DNA of 44,596 bases, taken from contig CAZWDO010000018.1 in assembly GCA_964632485.1 (NCBI GenBank), positions 1-44,596 on the forward strand, given 5' to 3'. This document shows, one piece after another, positions 8,453 to 17,148 of the stretch (positions are counted from its first letter, which is position 1; every line of letters starts with the position of its first letter). Source of the stretch: CAZWDO01 sp964632485 [NCBI: uncultured bacterium] (GTDB lineage Bacteria > JAGOEH01). The notes under the pieces are model-generated. The model did no database searches and was not told the origin of the DNA. It saw nothing but the letters and a program-made list of their open reading frames with translations. A program made the position numbers and the translations under genes.

Positions 8453-9291
8453 CAGCGTTCCTCTGCGGATGGCTGCCGAGTATCCGTATTTCGTTTCAAT
8501 AACCGGATAATCAGTTCGTTCTGATTGATCATCACGGCTAATTGATGTCGGATCATATCTAATTGCACCAGTTGATAGTTCTCCTCAATGTTGGGAATCT
8601 CCGCATAGTATTTCATCCGTTCCATAATGAACAACCGTTGATCTATCATTTTTTCAATCGCGTCATCTCCCATGTCTGATTCGTAATAAGTATGTTCCTG
8701 ACAAGGTGGTGGAATCAATTCTTTATCATAGGCCTCATCCTGAGCAATTCCCGATCCCTCCTCTGAATAGTGTCGATGTTCATTGGATGGAAGCTCTGTT
8801 GAAACATTTTCAATGCGATCTCCTCCGGTGGAGATGATCATTTCATCGCCAATTTTCGTTTCCTTTGGGGGAAAAACAGTGGGGGTTTCCGCGCCAATCT
8901 CGATATTCTTTTCCAGAACCGACGCAGGTTCAGGGGCGCTCTCCGCTGGATCTGAAATTTCAGATTTCCGGGAAGAAGAAACACGCGGTTTCCTGTGTTT
9001 ACGTTGAGTGGGATGGGGCGTAAGAAAAAAATCCGGCTCCGGAGCCAGGGCGCTTTCACCGGCCGGGTCTCCATCGCCTAAACCCTGCCCGGCCGCCGAC
9101 GTAGTTTCGGTGGGAATCACCTTTTCCAACAAATGGCGTAAAGCCTCCTGATTATTTTGTGAATCCGCTACTTCTTTCTGCCATTCCGGCGCCTGGGCCT
9201 GAAAACAGCTAAAACAAAGCTGGCCGGTATAACGGTCTTTAGAAAAAAGATTCAGGGATTGTCCACATATCTTACAATTTTCCAAATCCAT
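8452..9291 (-). CDS. Zinc-ribbon protein with long disordered middle
   Basis: I do not recognise this 279-residue protein as a named family. It opens with a four-cysteine zinc ribbon, CKIC (Cys6, Cys9) and CFSC (Cys26, Cys29). Residues about 55-200 are low-complexity, acidic and rich in proline, serine and glutamate, so probably disordered. The last 70 residues (from about MGDDAIEKMIDQRLF) look helical and may form a coiled coil. It has no signal peptide or membrane segment, so it is probably cytoplasmic. It is the first gene behind the promoter at 9324-9352 and its stop overlaps the HIT start by one base. Function unknown; a scaffold or regulatory role is speculation. Confidence 0.65.
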   Translation of the reverse strand: MDLENCKICGQSLNLFSKDRYTGQLCFSCFQAQAPEWQKEVADSQNNQEALRHLLEKVIPTETTSAAGQGLGDGDPAGESALAPEPDFFLTPHPTQRKHRKPRVSSSRKSEISDPAESAPEPASVLEKNIEIGAETPTVFPPKETKIGDEMIISTGGDRIENVSTELPSNEHRHYSEEGSGIAQDEAYDKELIPPPCQEHTYYESDMGDDAIEKMIDQRLFIMERMKYYAEIPNIEENYQLVQLDMIRHQLAVMINQNELIIRLLKRNTDTRQPSAEER

Positions 9292-9323
9292 AGTATCTCC
9301 ACGTTAAAGAAGTTGTTGACCAA

Positions 9324-9352
9324 TATATATAAAAAAGTCCTGAATTTGTCAA
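9324..9352 (-). promoter_or_regulatory. Sigma-70-type promoter for the zinc-ribbon/HIT/guaB run
   Basis: Read on the minus strand, TTGACA (9352-9347) and TATATA (9329-9324) are 17 bases apart. It faces the zinc-ribbon gene, whose start is 33 bases from the -10 box. The eight genes down to position 1000 have no other obvious promoter of this quality. Confidence 0.7.
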
Positions 9353-9552
9353 TAAATTTTTTCCATTTTCTTTCTTCCAGCCGCATTTATTCACTAAGTT
9401 TTTTGTAGGTCCTTAGTTTGCTATGAATGAGTCCGATCCAAAAGAAACGACACGCCAGACCCTCCAACTATTCTCAGCAAAAAGAATGAGTCAATGGAAT
9501 AAAGCAACGGAACAAGCATAAAAAATTGAAAGTGAAAGACTGGAAAAATTGC

Positions 9553-9581
9553 TTGACTTTTGACCATATATTAGGTAATAT
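9553..9581 (+). promoter_or_regulatory. Sigma-70-type promoter for the thioredoxin/dnaE run
   Basis: TTGACT at 9553-9558 and TAATAT at 9576-9581 are 17 bases apart. The same pair of hexamers with the same spacing occurs upstream of the amidohydrolase gene at 16967-16995. The first gene starts 60 bases downstream. Confidence 0.7.
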
Positions 9582-9640
9582 AAATCGATGCCGGATTGTA
9601 GCTGTTCCGGCAAACCAAAATTATTCACAAGGAGAGCAAT

Positions 9641-10486
9641 ATGAATCGTCGTTGGTATCTATTTTTTTTATTAATGAGCAGCGCATTTCTTTTCAACCTC
9701 TGCGAAAAACCTCAGCCGACGGTTCAGAAATGGCACACCGATTACAGTCAACTCATACAGGAAGCGCAAAAAAACCAAAAGCCAATCGTGTTGAAGTTCT
9801 ATACCGATTGGTGCGTCTGGTGCAAAAAACTGGACAGCGTCACATTACAGGACAGCGCCGTCAAGGAATATTTAACAGGTTTTAATCTAGGCAGCTTCAA
9901 CGCCGAAAAGGATACAGCTCTGGCCCATCGTTATGGCATTATCGCTTTTCCGACTGTCGTTATTTGCAATTATCAGGGCCAGGAAATCGATCGGATTCAT
10001 TATGAAGAACCGGCGAATTTTATCCAGGTTATACAAGGCTATTTTGATAATAAAGGGACGCTGGACGCTATGTTGACAGCAGAAAAAGAGCGCCCCGATT
10101 CCGCCCAGCTTCTATTCGATATCGCAGATAAATACACCTATCGCAACCAACGGGATGTCGCTCAAACCTATTACGAAAAAATTATTCAAATTGATTCCGC
10201 CAATCAACTGAAACTAAAAGAGCAATCGGTTTTTCAAATTGCCTATATTTACCGAAAAAACAAAGAATATGATACAGCGATCGCATATTTCCAAAAATTT
10301 ATGGAACAATTTCCCCAATCAGAGCAGGCATCCGATGCGTATTACTATATCGGCTCCCTCACGGCCGACAAAGGAGATAGCGTCCAGGCGCTGGTATTAC
10401 TGAAAGACTGGTTAAAGCGTTATCCAGACTCTCCCGATACGGTTTATATCCGGGATAAAATAGCGAAACTCAGTCAGGGAGAATAA
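9641..10486 (+). CDS. Exported thioredoxin-fold protein with C-terminal TPR-like repeats
   Basis: The 281-residue protein has an N-terminal hydrophobic stretch (about residues 5-20) followed at once by a cysteine (Cys21), but the residues before it (FNL) do not fit a normal lipobox, so lipoprotein status is uncertain. Residues about 30-140 form a thioredoxin fold of the DUF255/thioredoxin_7 type with active site WCVWC (Cys58, Cys61) and the cis-proline in AFPTVV. Residues about 150-280 contain tetratricopeptide-like helical repeats (FQIAYIYRKNKEYDTAIAYF, ASDAYYYIGSLTADKGD) similar to those of YbgF-like proteins. It is probably a periplasmic disulfide reductase or redox chaperone. The gene follows AAGGAG and lies 6 bases before dnaE. 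Confidence 0.8.
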   Translation: MNRRWYLFFLLMSSAFLFNLCEKPQPTVQKWHTDYSQLIQEAQKNQKPIVLKFYTDWCVWCKKLDSVTLQDSAVKEYLTGFNLGSFNAEKDTALAHRYGIIAFPTVVICNYQGQEIDRIHYEEPANFIQVIQGYFDNKGTLDAMLTAEKERPDSAQLLFDIADKYTYRNQRDVAQTYYEKIIQIDSANQLKLKEQSVFQIAYIYRKNKEYDTAIAYFQKFMEQFPQSEQASDAYYYIGSLTADKGDSVQALVLLKDWLKRYPDSPDTVYIRDKIAKLSQGE

Positions 10487-10492
10487 AGCAGT

Positions 10493-13400
10493 ATGGGCAA
10501 TTTCATCCATCTTCACAATCATAGCGAATACAGTTTATTGGACGGCGCCTGCCGGATCAAAGACATGCTCGCTAAGGCCAAGGAATTGGGAATGAAGGCG
10601 CTGGCGCTAACCGATCATGGCAATCTGTTTGGTTCAATCGAGTTCTACCAAACAGCGAAAGCGATGGGTATAAAGCCGATCATAGGAATGGAAGCGTATG
10701 TTTGTGAAGATATGAAAAGCCGCACATCACTCCCGAACAATCAATCGGGCAGTTATCATCTCACACTGCTGGTTAAAAACGAAACAGGATACCGCAATTT
10801 ACTGAAGATATCATCCGTCGCCTATTTAGAAGGATTTTATTATAAGCCGCGGGTGGACAAGGCATATCTCGCCAAACACGCCGAAGGGCTGATCGCTCTT
10901 TCCGGCTGCCTGAAAGGGGAAATCCCCAATCTATTGTTGGGTGGCGAAATAGAAAAAGCCAAAAAAGTTATTGATACCTACCGGGATATCTTCGGTTCCC
11001 AGAATTTTTATATTGAATTGATGAACCACGGTATGGAGGAAGAACGGCAGATACTTGAACCCTTGATTTCTTTGGCCGGTGAAATGCAAGTTCCGTATGT
11101 TGCCACTAATGACATCCATTATATAAATCCAGAGGACACGGAATTGCAGGAAGTCATGCTGTGTATTCAAACAGGCAAGACGATGAACGATGAGAAACGA
11201 ATGAAATTCTCCAGCGATCAGTTCTATTTTCGCACCGAAGAAGAAATGGAAAAGGTTTTTGAATGGACCCCGGACGCGCTGGATAACTCGGCAATAATAG
11301 CTGATCAATGCAATCTGGAATTGGAATTCGATCAATACCTCGTGCCCTCATTTCCGCTCCCCGAAGGATTTCAGGACCATGCCCTCTATTTACGGAACCT
11401 GGTGGAAGAGGGATTAAAGAAGCATTATCCGGATTTAGATGAAAAAATCCGCCAACGGGTGGAATATGAAATGGCAGTCATCGAAAAAATGGGCTATGTG
11501 GGCTATTTTCTGATTGTCTGGGATTTCATACATTATGCCCGCTCGAATAGCATTCCCGTGGGACCGGGACGAGGTTCCGCGGCGGGTAGTATCGTTTCAT
11601 ATTGCCTTGGCATTACCAATATCGATCCCTTAAGATACGATCTGCTTTTCGAACGCTTTCTGAATCCAGAACGTATCAGCATGCCGGATATCGATATAGA
11701 TTTCTGTATCAACGGGCGGGAAAAAGTCATTAACTATGTGCAGCAGAAATATGGCGAGAAAAATGTTTGCCAGATCATAACCTTTGGCCGCATGATGGCA
11801 AAGAACTCGGTACGTGACGTCGGACGGGTACTGGGGTATCCCTATGAATATGTCAATCAGTTAGCAAAATTGATTCCCGATGGCCCGGATGTTACATTGG
11901 CAAAGACCTTTTCCCCTGACAAATCTGATCCTGAGAGTGAAGAGATTCGGAAACAGTACCAGGAATCGGAAATGGCGAAAAAAATCCTTGACCTTGCCCT
12001 GCGTATTGAAGGGATGGCCCGCCAGGTGGGCAAACATGCCGCAGGGGTTGTTATTGCCCCCAAACCGTTGACCAATTTCGTAGCGCTGTTTAACGGGAAG
12101 GAAGGAATCACCAGTCAAATAGACATGAAATATCTGGAATCGCTGGGACTCCTTAAAATGGATTTTCTGGGACTGAAAACCTTAACCGTGATTGATCAGG
12201 CATTGAAACTGATCGAACAAAACCATGGAAAAGCCATCGATCTGGAGCGGTTGCCCTTAGATGATTCCAAGGTTTTCGAACTACTCTCCCGGGGGCAGAC
12301 TAATGGCATTTTCCAGTTTGAAAGCCCCAAAATGCAGGAATACTTACAAAAGCTCAAACCCTCGGTTTTCGAGGATATCATCGCCATGAATGCTCTCTAC
12401 CGCCCAGGGCCCATCAAAAATAAAATGGTCGATGAATTCATTGATCGCAAACATGATCCCAAAAAAATTGACTATATGATGCCGGAGCTGGAACCAATTC
12501 TCAAAGAAACGTATGGCATTATTGTCTATCAGGAACAGGTCATGCGCATTGCCGGCGCAATCGCAGGATTCACCATGGGAGAAGCAGATACCCTCCGAAA
12601 AGCCATGGGGAAAAAGAAACGCGATTTGATGGAAAAATTTCAAGCAAAATTTGTGGAAGGCGCTGCCAAAAACAATTTTGACAAAGACAAAGCAGCAACA
12701 CTATATAACATGATCGCCCAATTTGCCGAATATGGATTCAATAAATCCCATTCCGCTTGCTATGCTTTGGTAGCCTACTATACGGCATACCTGAAAGCCC
12801 ATTATCCCGTCGAATTTATAAGCGCTCTCAGTACCAGTGTTCTTTCAGAAGCCGATAAAGTCGTTAAATATATCGAAGAAGCCAAAAATATTGGAATTGA
12901 AGTTCTGCCGCCGGATATCAACACAAGCTACTATGAATTTACCGTGGAGAAAAATGGGATTCGCTTTGCTCTGGGGGGAATTAAAACTGTCGGGGAAGCA
13001 GCAATCAACGATATTATCAGTTTTAGAAATGAAAAAGGGGTCTATACTACTTTTTTTGATTTCATCAAACGAGCGATGAGCGGCGGAGCTGTTAAAAAAA
13101 ATACGATCGAAGCGCTGATCTGGTCCGGAGTATTAGATGCCTTTGGCAAACGATCACAGATGAAAGCAGCTCTGGATGATGCAATCCAATTAGCCCAGAA
13201 AATCAATCAAAAAGAACATTCCCAACAGGCATCACTCTTCGACATGTTCGAAGACAGCGCGTCGGCCATGGATTATAATTTCACCCTGCCTCAGGCCGAA
13301 GAGCTTAAATTTAAAGAAAAACTGGATATGGAAAAGCACTTTCTCGGATTTTTTCTAACCGGCCATCCCTTGGATGACTACAAGGATTTCCTCGCGCTGA

Positions 13401-13945
13401 TAACCCCTGTCAACGAACTGGCTGAGAATCCCAGCGAAAAATTTTATTTGGGGGGCATGATTACGGATTTCAAACCCAAAGTCTCCAAAAAAGATACTAA
13501 CCGCCGTTTCGCTTTTTTTACGTTAGAAGACCAGACCGGCAGTCAGGAATTTATGATTTTCAGTGAAGGATTGGACAAATATGAGTCGTTGTTGCAGCAA
13601 ATGCGCATTGTTGTCTGCTTAGTTAACAAAAATCAATATGATAACAATACGAATTATATCGCAGAGAAAGTGTTCCCCATTGAAGAAACCCTGGCGCATA
13701 TCAATTTGCAGATGATTATCCGCATAAAATTGGAAGAAATAAATAACAAGTATATCGATCAGATCGTTGAGACCATAAACCGATATCCGGGCTCTATCGG
13801 AGTTCGCCTGGAATTAGGATTAAACGGCAGAGAAACACCCTTAGAAATTCGTACAAAAAAATATAAAGTTGCGCCAGCGTATAAATTGCTTCAGGAATTA
13901 AAAACTGTTCCCGGCATTACCCACGCCAGGTATGAAGCAGTATGA
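10493..13945 (+). CDS. dnaE: DNA polymerase III alpha subunit
   Basis: The 1150-residue replicative polymerase begins with a PHP domain that retains all nine expected metal ligands (His8, His10, Asp17, His42, Glu67, His89, Cys139, Asp207, His209). The polymerase active site follows with GPGRGSAAGS and PDIDIDF (Asp399, Asp401, Asp403). The finger region has FGRMMAKNSVRDVGR, and KMDFLGLKTL and YRPGPI follow. After a helix-hairpin-helix region near residue 830, an OB-fold (from about residue 980, GGMITDFKPKVSKKD) lies near the C terminus. Length is typical of DnaE1. The start is ATG 10493; no strong ribosome binding site is seen except GGGAG 13 bases upstream within the previous gene. It is cotranscribed with the thioredoxin-fold gene. 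Confidence 0.97.
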   Translation: MGNFIHLHNHSEYSLLDGACRIKDMLAKAKELGMKALALTDHGNLFGSIEFYQTAKAMGIKPIIGMEAYVCEDMKSRTSLPNNQSGSYHLTLLVKNETGYRNLLKISSVAYLEGFYYKPRVDKAYLAKHAEGLIALSGCLKGEIPNLLLGGEIEKAKKVIDTYRDIFGSQNFYIELMNHGMEEERQILEPLISLAGEMQVPYVATNDIHYINPEDTELQEVMLCIQTGKTMNDEKRMKFSSDQFYFRTEEEMEKVFEWTPDALDNSAIIADQCNLELEFDQYLVPSFPLPEGFQDHALYLRNLVEEGLKKHYPDLDEKIRQRVEYEMAVIEKMGYVGYFLIVWDFIHYARSNSIPVGPGRGSAAGSIVSYCLGITNIDPLRYDLLFERFLNPERISMPDIDIDFCINGREKVINYVQQKYGEKNVCQIITFGRMMAKNSVRDVGRVLGYPYEYVNQLAKLIPDGPDVTLAKTFSPDKSDPESEEIRKQYQESEMAKKILDLALRIEGMARQVGKHAAGVVIAPKPLTNFVALFNGKEGITSQIDMKYLESLGLLKMDFLGLKTLTVIDQALKLIEQNHGKAIDLERLPLDDSKVFELLSRGQTNGIFQFESPKMQEYLQKLKPSVFEDIIAMNALYRPGPIKNKMVDEFIDRKHDPKKIDYMMPELEPILKETYGIIVYQEQVMRIAGAIAGFTMGEADTLRKAMGKKKRDLMEKFQAKFVEGAAKNNFDKDKAATLYNMIAQFAEYGFNKSHSACYALVAYYTAYLKAHYPVEFISALSTSVLSEADKVVKYIEEAKNIGIEVLPPDINTSYYEFTVEKNGIRFALGGIKTVGEAAINDIISFRNEKGVYTTFFDFIKRAMSGGAVKKNTIEALIWSGVLDAFGKRSQMKAALDDAIQLAQKINQKEHSQQASLFDMFEDSASAMDYNFTLPQAEELKFKEKLDMEKHFLGFFLTGHPLDDYKDFLALITPVNELAENPSEKFYLGGMITDFKPKVSKKDTNRRFAFFTLEDQTGSQEFMIFSEGLDKYESLLQQMRIVVCLVNKNQYDNNTNYIAEKVFPIEETLAHINLQMIIRIKLEEINNKYIDQIVETINRYPGSIGVRLELGLNGRETPLEIRTKKYKVAPAYKLLQELKTVPGITHARYEAV

Positions 13946-13994
13946 TGGCCCAAAAATTCTATAATAGTCATTCACTTTTAATAAGGAGCGATCT

Positions 13995-15959
13995 ATGAGA
14001 TATGTAATTCTACTCTTCATGTTGATTGAAATCAGCATGACCGCAGCGAAGGTCCCGGACAGATCATGGCGCGATTTGAAAGCCCAGCGCCAGGCGCAAA
14101 CCCTCGTGGAGTACGTTCGCAACAAGTCGTCCCTGACTTCGGTAAGTCAGGACAATTATGATGTGAACTGGTATGGCCTGGAGTTTTCGTTTAATATCAG
14201 CGCCAAAATTATTTACGGAATTGTTGAAATGGAATATACCATCACCCAGGACAATACCAATACCATCAGTATTGATATGCTTAACAATTTAATACTGGAT
14301 TCGATCAGCGGCAATATAACGAGCTACGTACGAGAAAACAGCAACCGATTGCTGACTATAACTCTTGACAAAATCTATAATAGTGGCCAAACCGCCTCTG
14401 TACGAATCGTTTATCACGGGAACCCCCAGACAGGAGGATTCGGCGCCTTCGGTATCGATAACAGCGCTTCCGGGGGTACGCTGATTTGGTCCTTAAGCGA
14501 GCCCTACTATTCCAGTAGTTGGTGGCCCTGTAAAGACACTCCCGGAGATAAAGCTGATTCCGCCGACATTTACATAACGGTACCCACAGGACTGTTGGTC
14601 GCCAGCAACGGAACCAAAATCGATTCTGTTATCCAGTCAGGAAATGTCCGCTATCATTGGCAGGTCCGCTATCCAATCCCTCCCTATCTAATCAGCCTGG
14701 CCATCAGCGATTACAAATACCAGGAGACCACCTGGTCCTATAATGGGCAATCGATGCCCTCAGTTTGCTATTATTATTCCACCGTCAACGACAATACTGC
14801 GGCGCAGTGCATTCAAACGCAGAACCAGGGGCTGACCGTTTTCTCTGATCTTTTCGGCCTCTACCCCTTTATCAACGAAAAATATGGTTCCGCCCAATTC
14901 AATTGGGGAGGCGGAATGGAGCACCAAACTATCACTTCGTTGGGCGGGCATGGAACTTATCTTATCATCCACGAACTGGCGCACCAGTGGTGGGGGGATT
15001 ACATTACCTGCGCTAATTGGCATGAAATATGGCTCAACGAAGGGTTTGCCAGTTATTCCGAAGCGCTCTACGTAGAAGCGGTGGATGGTCGGGACGACTT
15101 TCACGATTATGTCAATCAAAATTTTCGATCCGGGCTGGATAACAGAGTATATGTGGACGATACGACGAATGTGAGTAGTATTTTTAGCAGCACAGTCTAT
15201 GACAAAGGCGCCTGGGTGCTGCACATGCTGCGATATATGACTGGCGATTCCGTTTTTTTTGCCATTTTGCGGACCTATTTTCAGCAAATTCCTTATGGCG
15301 TAGCCACGACCGAACAATTTCGCGCAATATGCGAAAACATTTCAGGACAGGATTTACAGCAATTCTTCCAACATTGGATTTATTCCCCTTTTCGGCCGGC
15401 TTTCAATTTATCTTATCATGTCCATTCACAAGAAGATACCCTTTACCAAGTCGATCTGACACTCACTCAGAGCGAGCGCGGTATAGTACTGGATATGCCG
15501 ATCCCTATTCAGCTAACATTCAGTGATGAAAGCGATACAACTGTCACGTTGTTTTTCCATACCAGCAATGTCAGCGGGAGTTTCCTGGTCACCAAGGAAC
15601 CGGTAGAGATAACTCTGGACCCCTACAATTGGATACTAAAGAGAAGCGTCACCTATACGAATGTTCAAGAAAATGGGGGAATTCACCTTCTTCAACACCC
15701 CATCGTGATCAACAGCATCGGCCCAAATCCATTACAATCACAGGGCAAACTGCGATTTTCTCTGACAACGCCACAAACCCTGCGATTGGAAATTTTTAAT
15801 CTGCTGGGAGAAACCGTTTATGCTACCAGCGAGCAAAAATATCCGGCCGGACAAAACCAACTGACATGGAATACCGCTACACTTCCTGGGGGGATCTATC
15901 TTTATCAGTTACGGTCGAACCTCTCCCGTGCGAGCGGAAAAATAACGATAGCGCGATGA
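13995..15959 (+). CDS. Secreted M1 family aminopeptidase with T9SS sorting domain
   Basis: This zinc metallopeptidase has 654 residues. A signal peptide covers about residues 1-18. The M1 exopeptidase motif is GGGMEH near residue 310, and the zinc site is HELAH (His326, Glu327, His330) with the third ligand Glu349 in NEGFA, 19 residues later. A downstream tyrosine (VYDKGAWVLHMLR) matches the transition-state-stabilising one of the family. After a beta domain, the last 85 residues form a type A T9SS C-terminal domain (SIGPNPLQSQGKLRFSL, LEIFNLLGETVY, LPGGIYLYQL), which directs export through the type IX system and is usually cleaved off. It lies 49 bases after dnaE, behind TAAGGAG, and overlaps the next gene by four bases. 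It probably degrades peptides outside the cell or at the cell surface. Confidence 0.92.
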   Translation: MRYVILLFMLIEISMTAAKVPDRSWRDLKAQRQAQTLVEYVRNKSSLTSVSQDNYDVNWYGLEFSFNISAKIIYGIVEMEYTITQDNTNTISIDMLNNLILDSISGNITSYVRENSNRLLTITLDKIYNSGQTASVRIVYHGNPQTGGFGAFGIDNSASGGTLIWSLSEPYYSSSWWPCKDTPGDKADSADIYITVPTGLLVASNGTKIDSVIQSGNVRYHWQVRYPIPPYLISLAISDYKYQETTWSYNGQSMPSVCYYYSTVNDNTAAQCIQTQNQGLTVFSDLFGLYPFINEKYGSAQFNWGGGMEHQTITSLGGHGTYLIIHELAHQWWGDYITCANWHEIWLNEGFASYSEALYVEAVDGRDDFHDYVNQNFRSGLDNRVYVDDTTNVSSIFSSTVYDKGAWVLHMLRYMTGDSVFFAILRTYFQQIPYGVATTEQFRAICENISGQDLQQFFQHWIYSPFRPAFNLSYHVHSQEDTLYQVDLTLTQSERGIVLDMPIPIQLTFSDESDTTVTLFFHTSNVSGSFLVTKEPVEITLDPYNWILKRSVTYTNVQENGGIHLLQHPIVINSIGPNPLQSQGKLRFSLTTPQTLRLEIFNLLGETVYATSEQKYPAGQNQLTWNTATLPGGIYLYQLRSNLSRASGKITIAR

Positions 15960-16936
15960 AAACCGTTCTTCACCTTTATCAGGAACTCCCCAAAGCATTC
16001 AGTGGGTTATTTTCACCCGGGTCAAAATGGCTGAATCCCGGTGGACAATTCGATATTATTTATGTGAAATGGCTCAAACCGGTTAACGGAATGGTTCGTT
16101 TTTCAGTCAATGATTTGTCTCAGATGGGTAATAACCTCCAGATGATGGCCACCCCCCTACCCGTCTTGGTTACGACAATTAATGAACCTGTGGATTTAAT
16201 CGTACGCCAATCACCGACTATCGGGGAGGGCCTTCTAAAATCAATTCCGACACACCCCAAATGCCGGACTATCACTGTTATTCCTAATTCATTTATTCCC
16301 AAACTTTTAAATGGTATTTCCTCCGGGGAACGGACATGGCGTAACACCCTTGCCCATAGCGACGGTATAACGCTGTGTTCAAAGCTACATTTTATCTATC
16401 TCAAGGGGATATCAACTATTCCCCATGCCTTGATTTATCCGGGAGGAACCATCAGCAAAGGCAAACAGAATTTTACCCTGCATTCTCCGCCGCGCATCGC
16501 TCTGATGGGAGATTCATTGCCTTCTTCCTTTTTAAAAAAAATAGACCACTACTTACACTCTTACGGATTGCGCCCCCAATGGCATGTAATTACTAATCGG
16601 GAATTACATCATTCAACCGATTGGGATGAATATGACTTAGGGCTGGCATATCTTCAAAAAAGACGATTCCCCGATCAATTTTTAGCCGCGATGGCCGCCG
16701 GCTTGCCTCTGGTGGCCAACGAACCCCGTGATTTCTTTATCATCGAATGGAATCGCAATGTAGTTAAGTTTACCACTTCTTCGCCGGCATCAATGGCGGA
16801 AGGCCTGCTACACATGCTGCAAGACGGCAGTTTACGGCAAAAAAAAAGCCTTTTGATCCGGGATTACTATAAGCGGTATTTCGACCCGCAAATGCTGAAT
16901 GAACAATGGACTCACTTTCTAAAACAATTGACCTGA
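15956..16936 (+). CDS. Glycosyltransferase-like protein (GT4-type C-terminal half)
   Basis: The 326-residue protein has no signal peptide. Its C-terminal half carries QFLAAMAAGLPLVANEP (about residue 240), which is the donor-binding signature seen in GT4-type (GT-B fold) glycosyltransferases, normally with a Glu where this protein has Gln/Phe. The N-terminal half has Rossmann-like segments (FDIIYVKWL, KCRTITVIPNSFIPKL). The start is ATG 15956, which overlaps the TGA of the peptidase (ATGA), so translation is probably coupled; the upstream in-frame ATG at 15866 lies within the peptidase and is unlikely. The acceptor and sugar cannot be told. A weak family match leaves room for a non-catalytic relative. 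Confidence 0.6.
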   Translation: MKTVLHLYQELPKAFSGLFSPGSKWLNPGGQFDIIYVKWLKPVNGMVRFSVNDLSQMGNNLQMMATPLPVLVTTINEPVDLIVRQSPTIGEGLLKSIPTHPKCRTITVIPNSFIPKLLNGISSGERTWRNTLAHSDGITLCSKLHFIYLKGISTIPHALIYPGGTISKGKQNFTLHSPPRIALMGDSLPSSFLKKIDHYLHSYGLRPQWHVITNRELHHSTDWDEYDLGLAYLQKRRFPDQFLAAMAAGLPLVANEPRDFFIIEWNRNVVKFTTSSPASMAEGLLHMLQDGSLRQKKSLLIRDYYKRYFDPQMLNEQWTHFLKQLT

Positions 16937-16966
16937 ATGAATTGAGATAAAGATTGAAATTTTGCC

Positions 16967-16995
16967 TTGACTTTATAAAAATGTTTTGTTAATAT
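16967..16995 (+). promoter_or_regulatory. Sigma-70-type promoter for the amidohydrolase gene
   Basis: TTGACT at 16967-16972 and TAATAT at 16990-16995 are 17 bases apart, the same boxes as at 9553-9581. The coding start is about 150 bases downstream, so the transcript has a long leader (see 17054-17116). Confidence 0.7.
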
Positions 16996-17053
16996 AAACA
17001 AGTCAAATTCAGTCTGAATGATACTCCCAATCAAGAATTTCGTTCCGGCAGGC

Positions 17054-17116
17054 ATGGAGAATGCCACAGATTGGCACTCTTTATTGAAAATGCTCATGAC
17101 CGGTGAATTGGCTTAA
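17054..17116 (+). other. Possible 20-codon leader peptide frame
   Basis: A short ATG-to-TAA frame lies in the long leader between the promoter at 16967 and the amidohydrolase start at 17149. It has only a weak GGCAGG ahead of its ATG. It could encode a regulatory leader peptide or be chance; a short inverted repeat, GGCAT/ATGCC at 17051-17065, overlaps its start. Confidence 0.2.
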
Positions 17117-17148
17117 TGCGGTAAACTAAAAAACGCTTCGGAGTGTTA

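Larger units (their letters stand above)
9292..9640. other. Divergent intergenic region with two promoters
   Basis: This 349-base gap separates two divergent transcription units. It holds a minus-strand promoter (9324-9352) for the guaB run and a plus-strand promoter (9553-9581) for the dnaE run. Between them I see no open frame with a ribosome binding site, no tRNA-like fold and no repeat. An AAGGAG lies just before the ATG at 9641. Confidence 0.6.

Noticed and set aside
14760-15317. 185-codon minus-strand frame inside the M1 peptidase
   Set aside because: It mirrors the HELAH region of a clear peptidase gene and is a shadow frame.
15866-15955. Upstream ATG of the glycosyltransferase-like gene
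   Set aside because: It would overlap the peptidase sorting domain by about 90 bases; the ATGA overlap start at 15956 is a more usual coupling.
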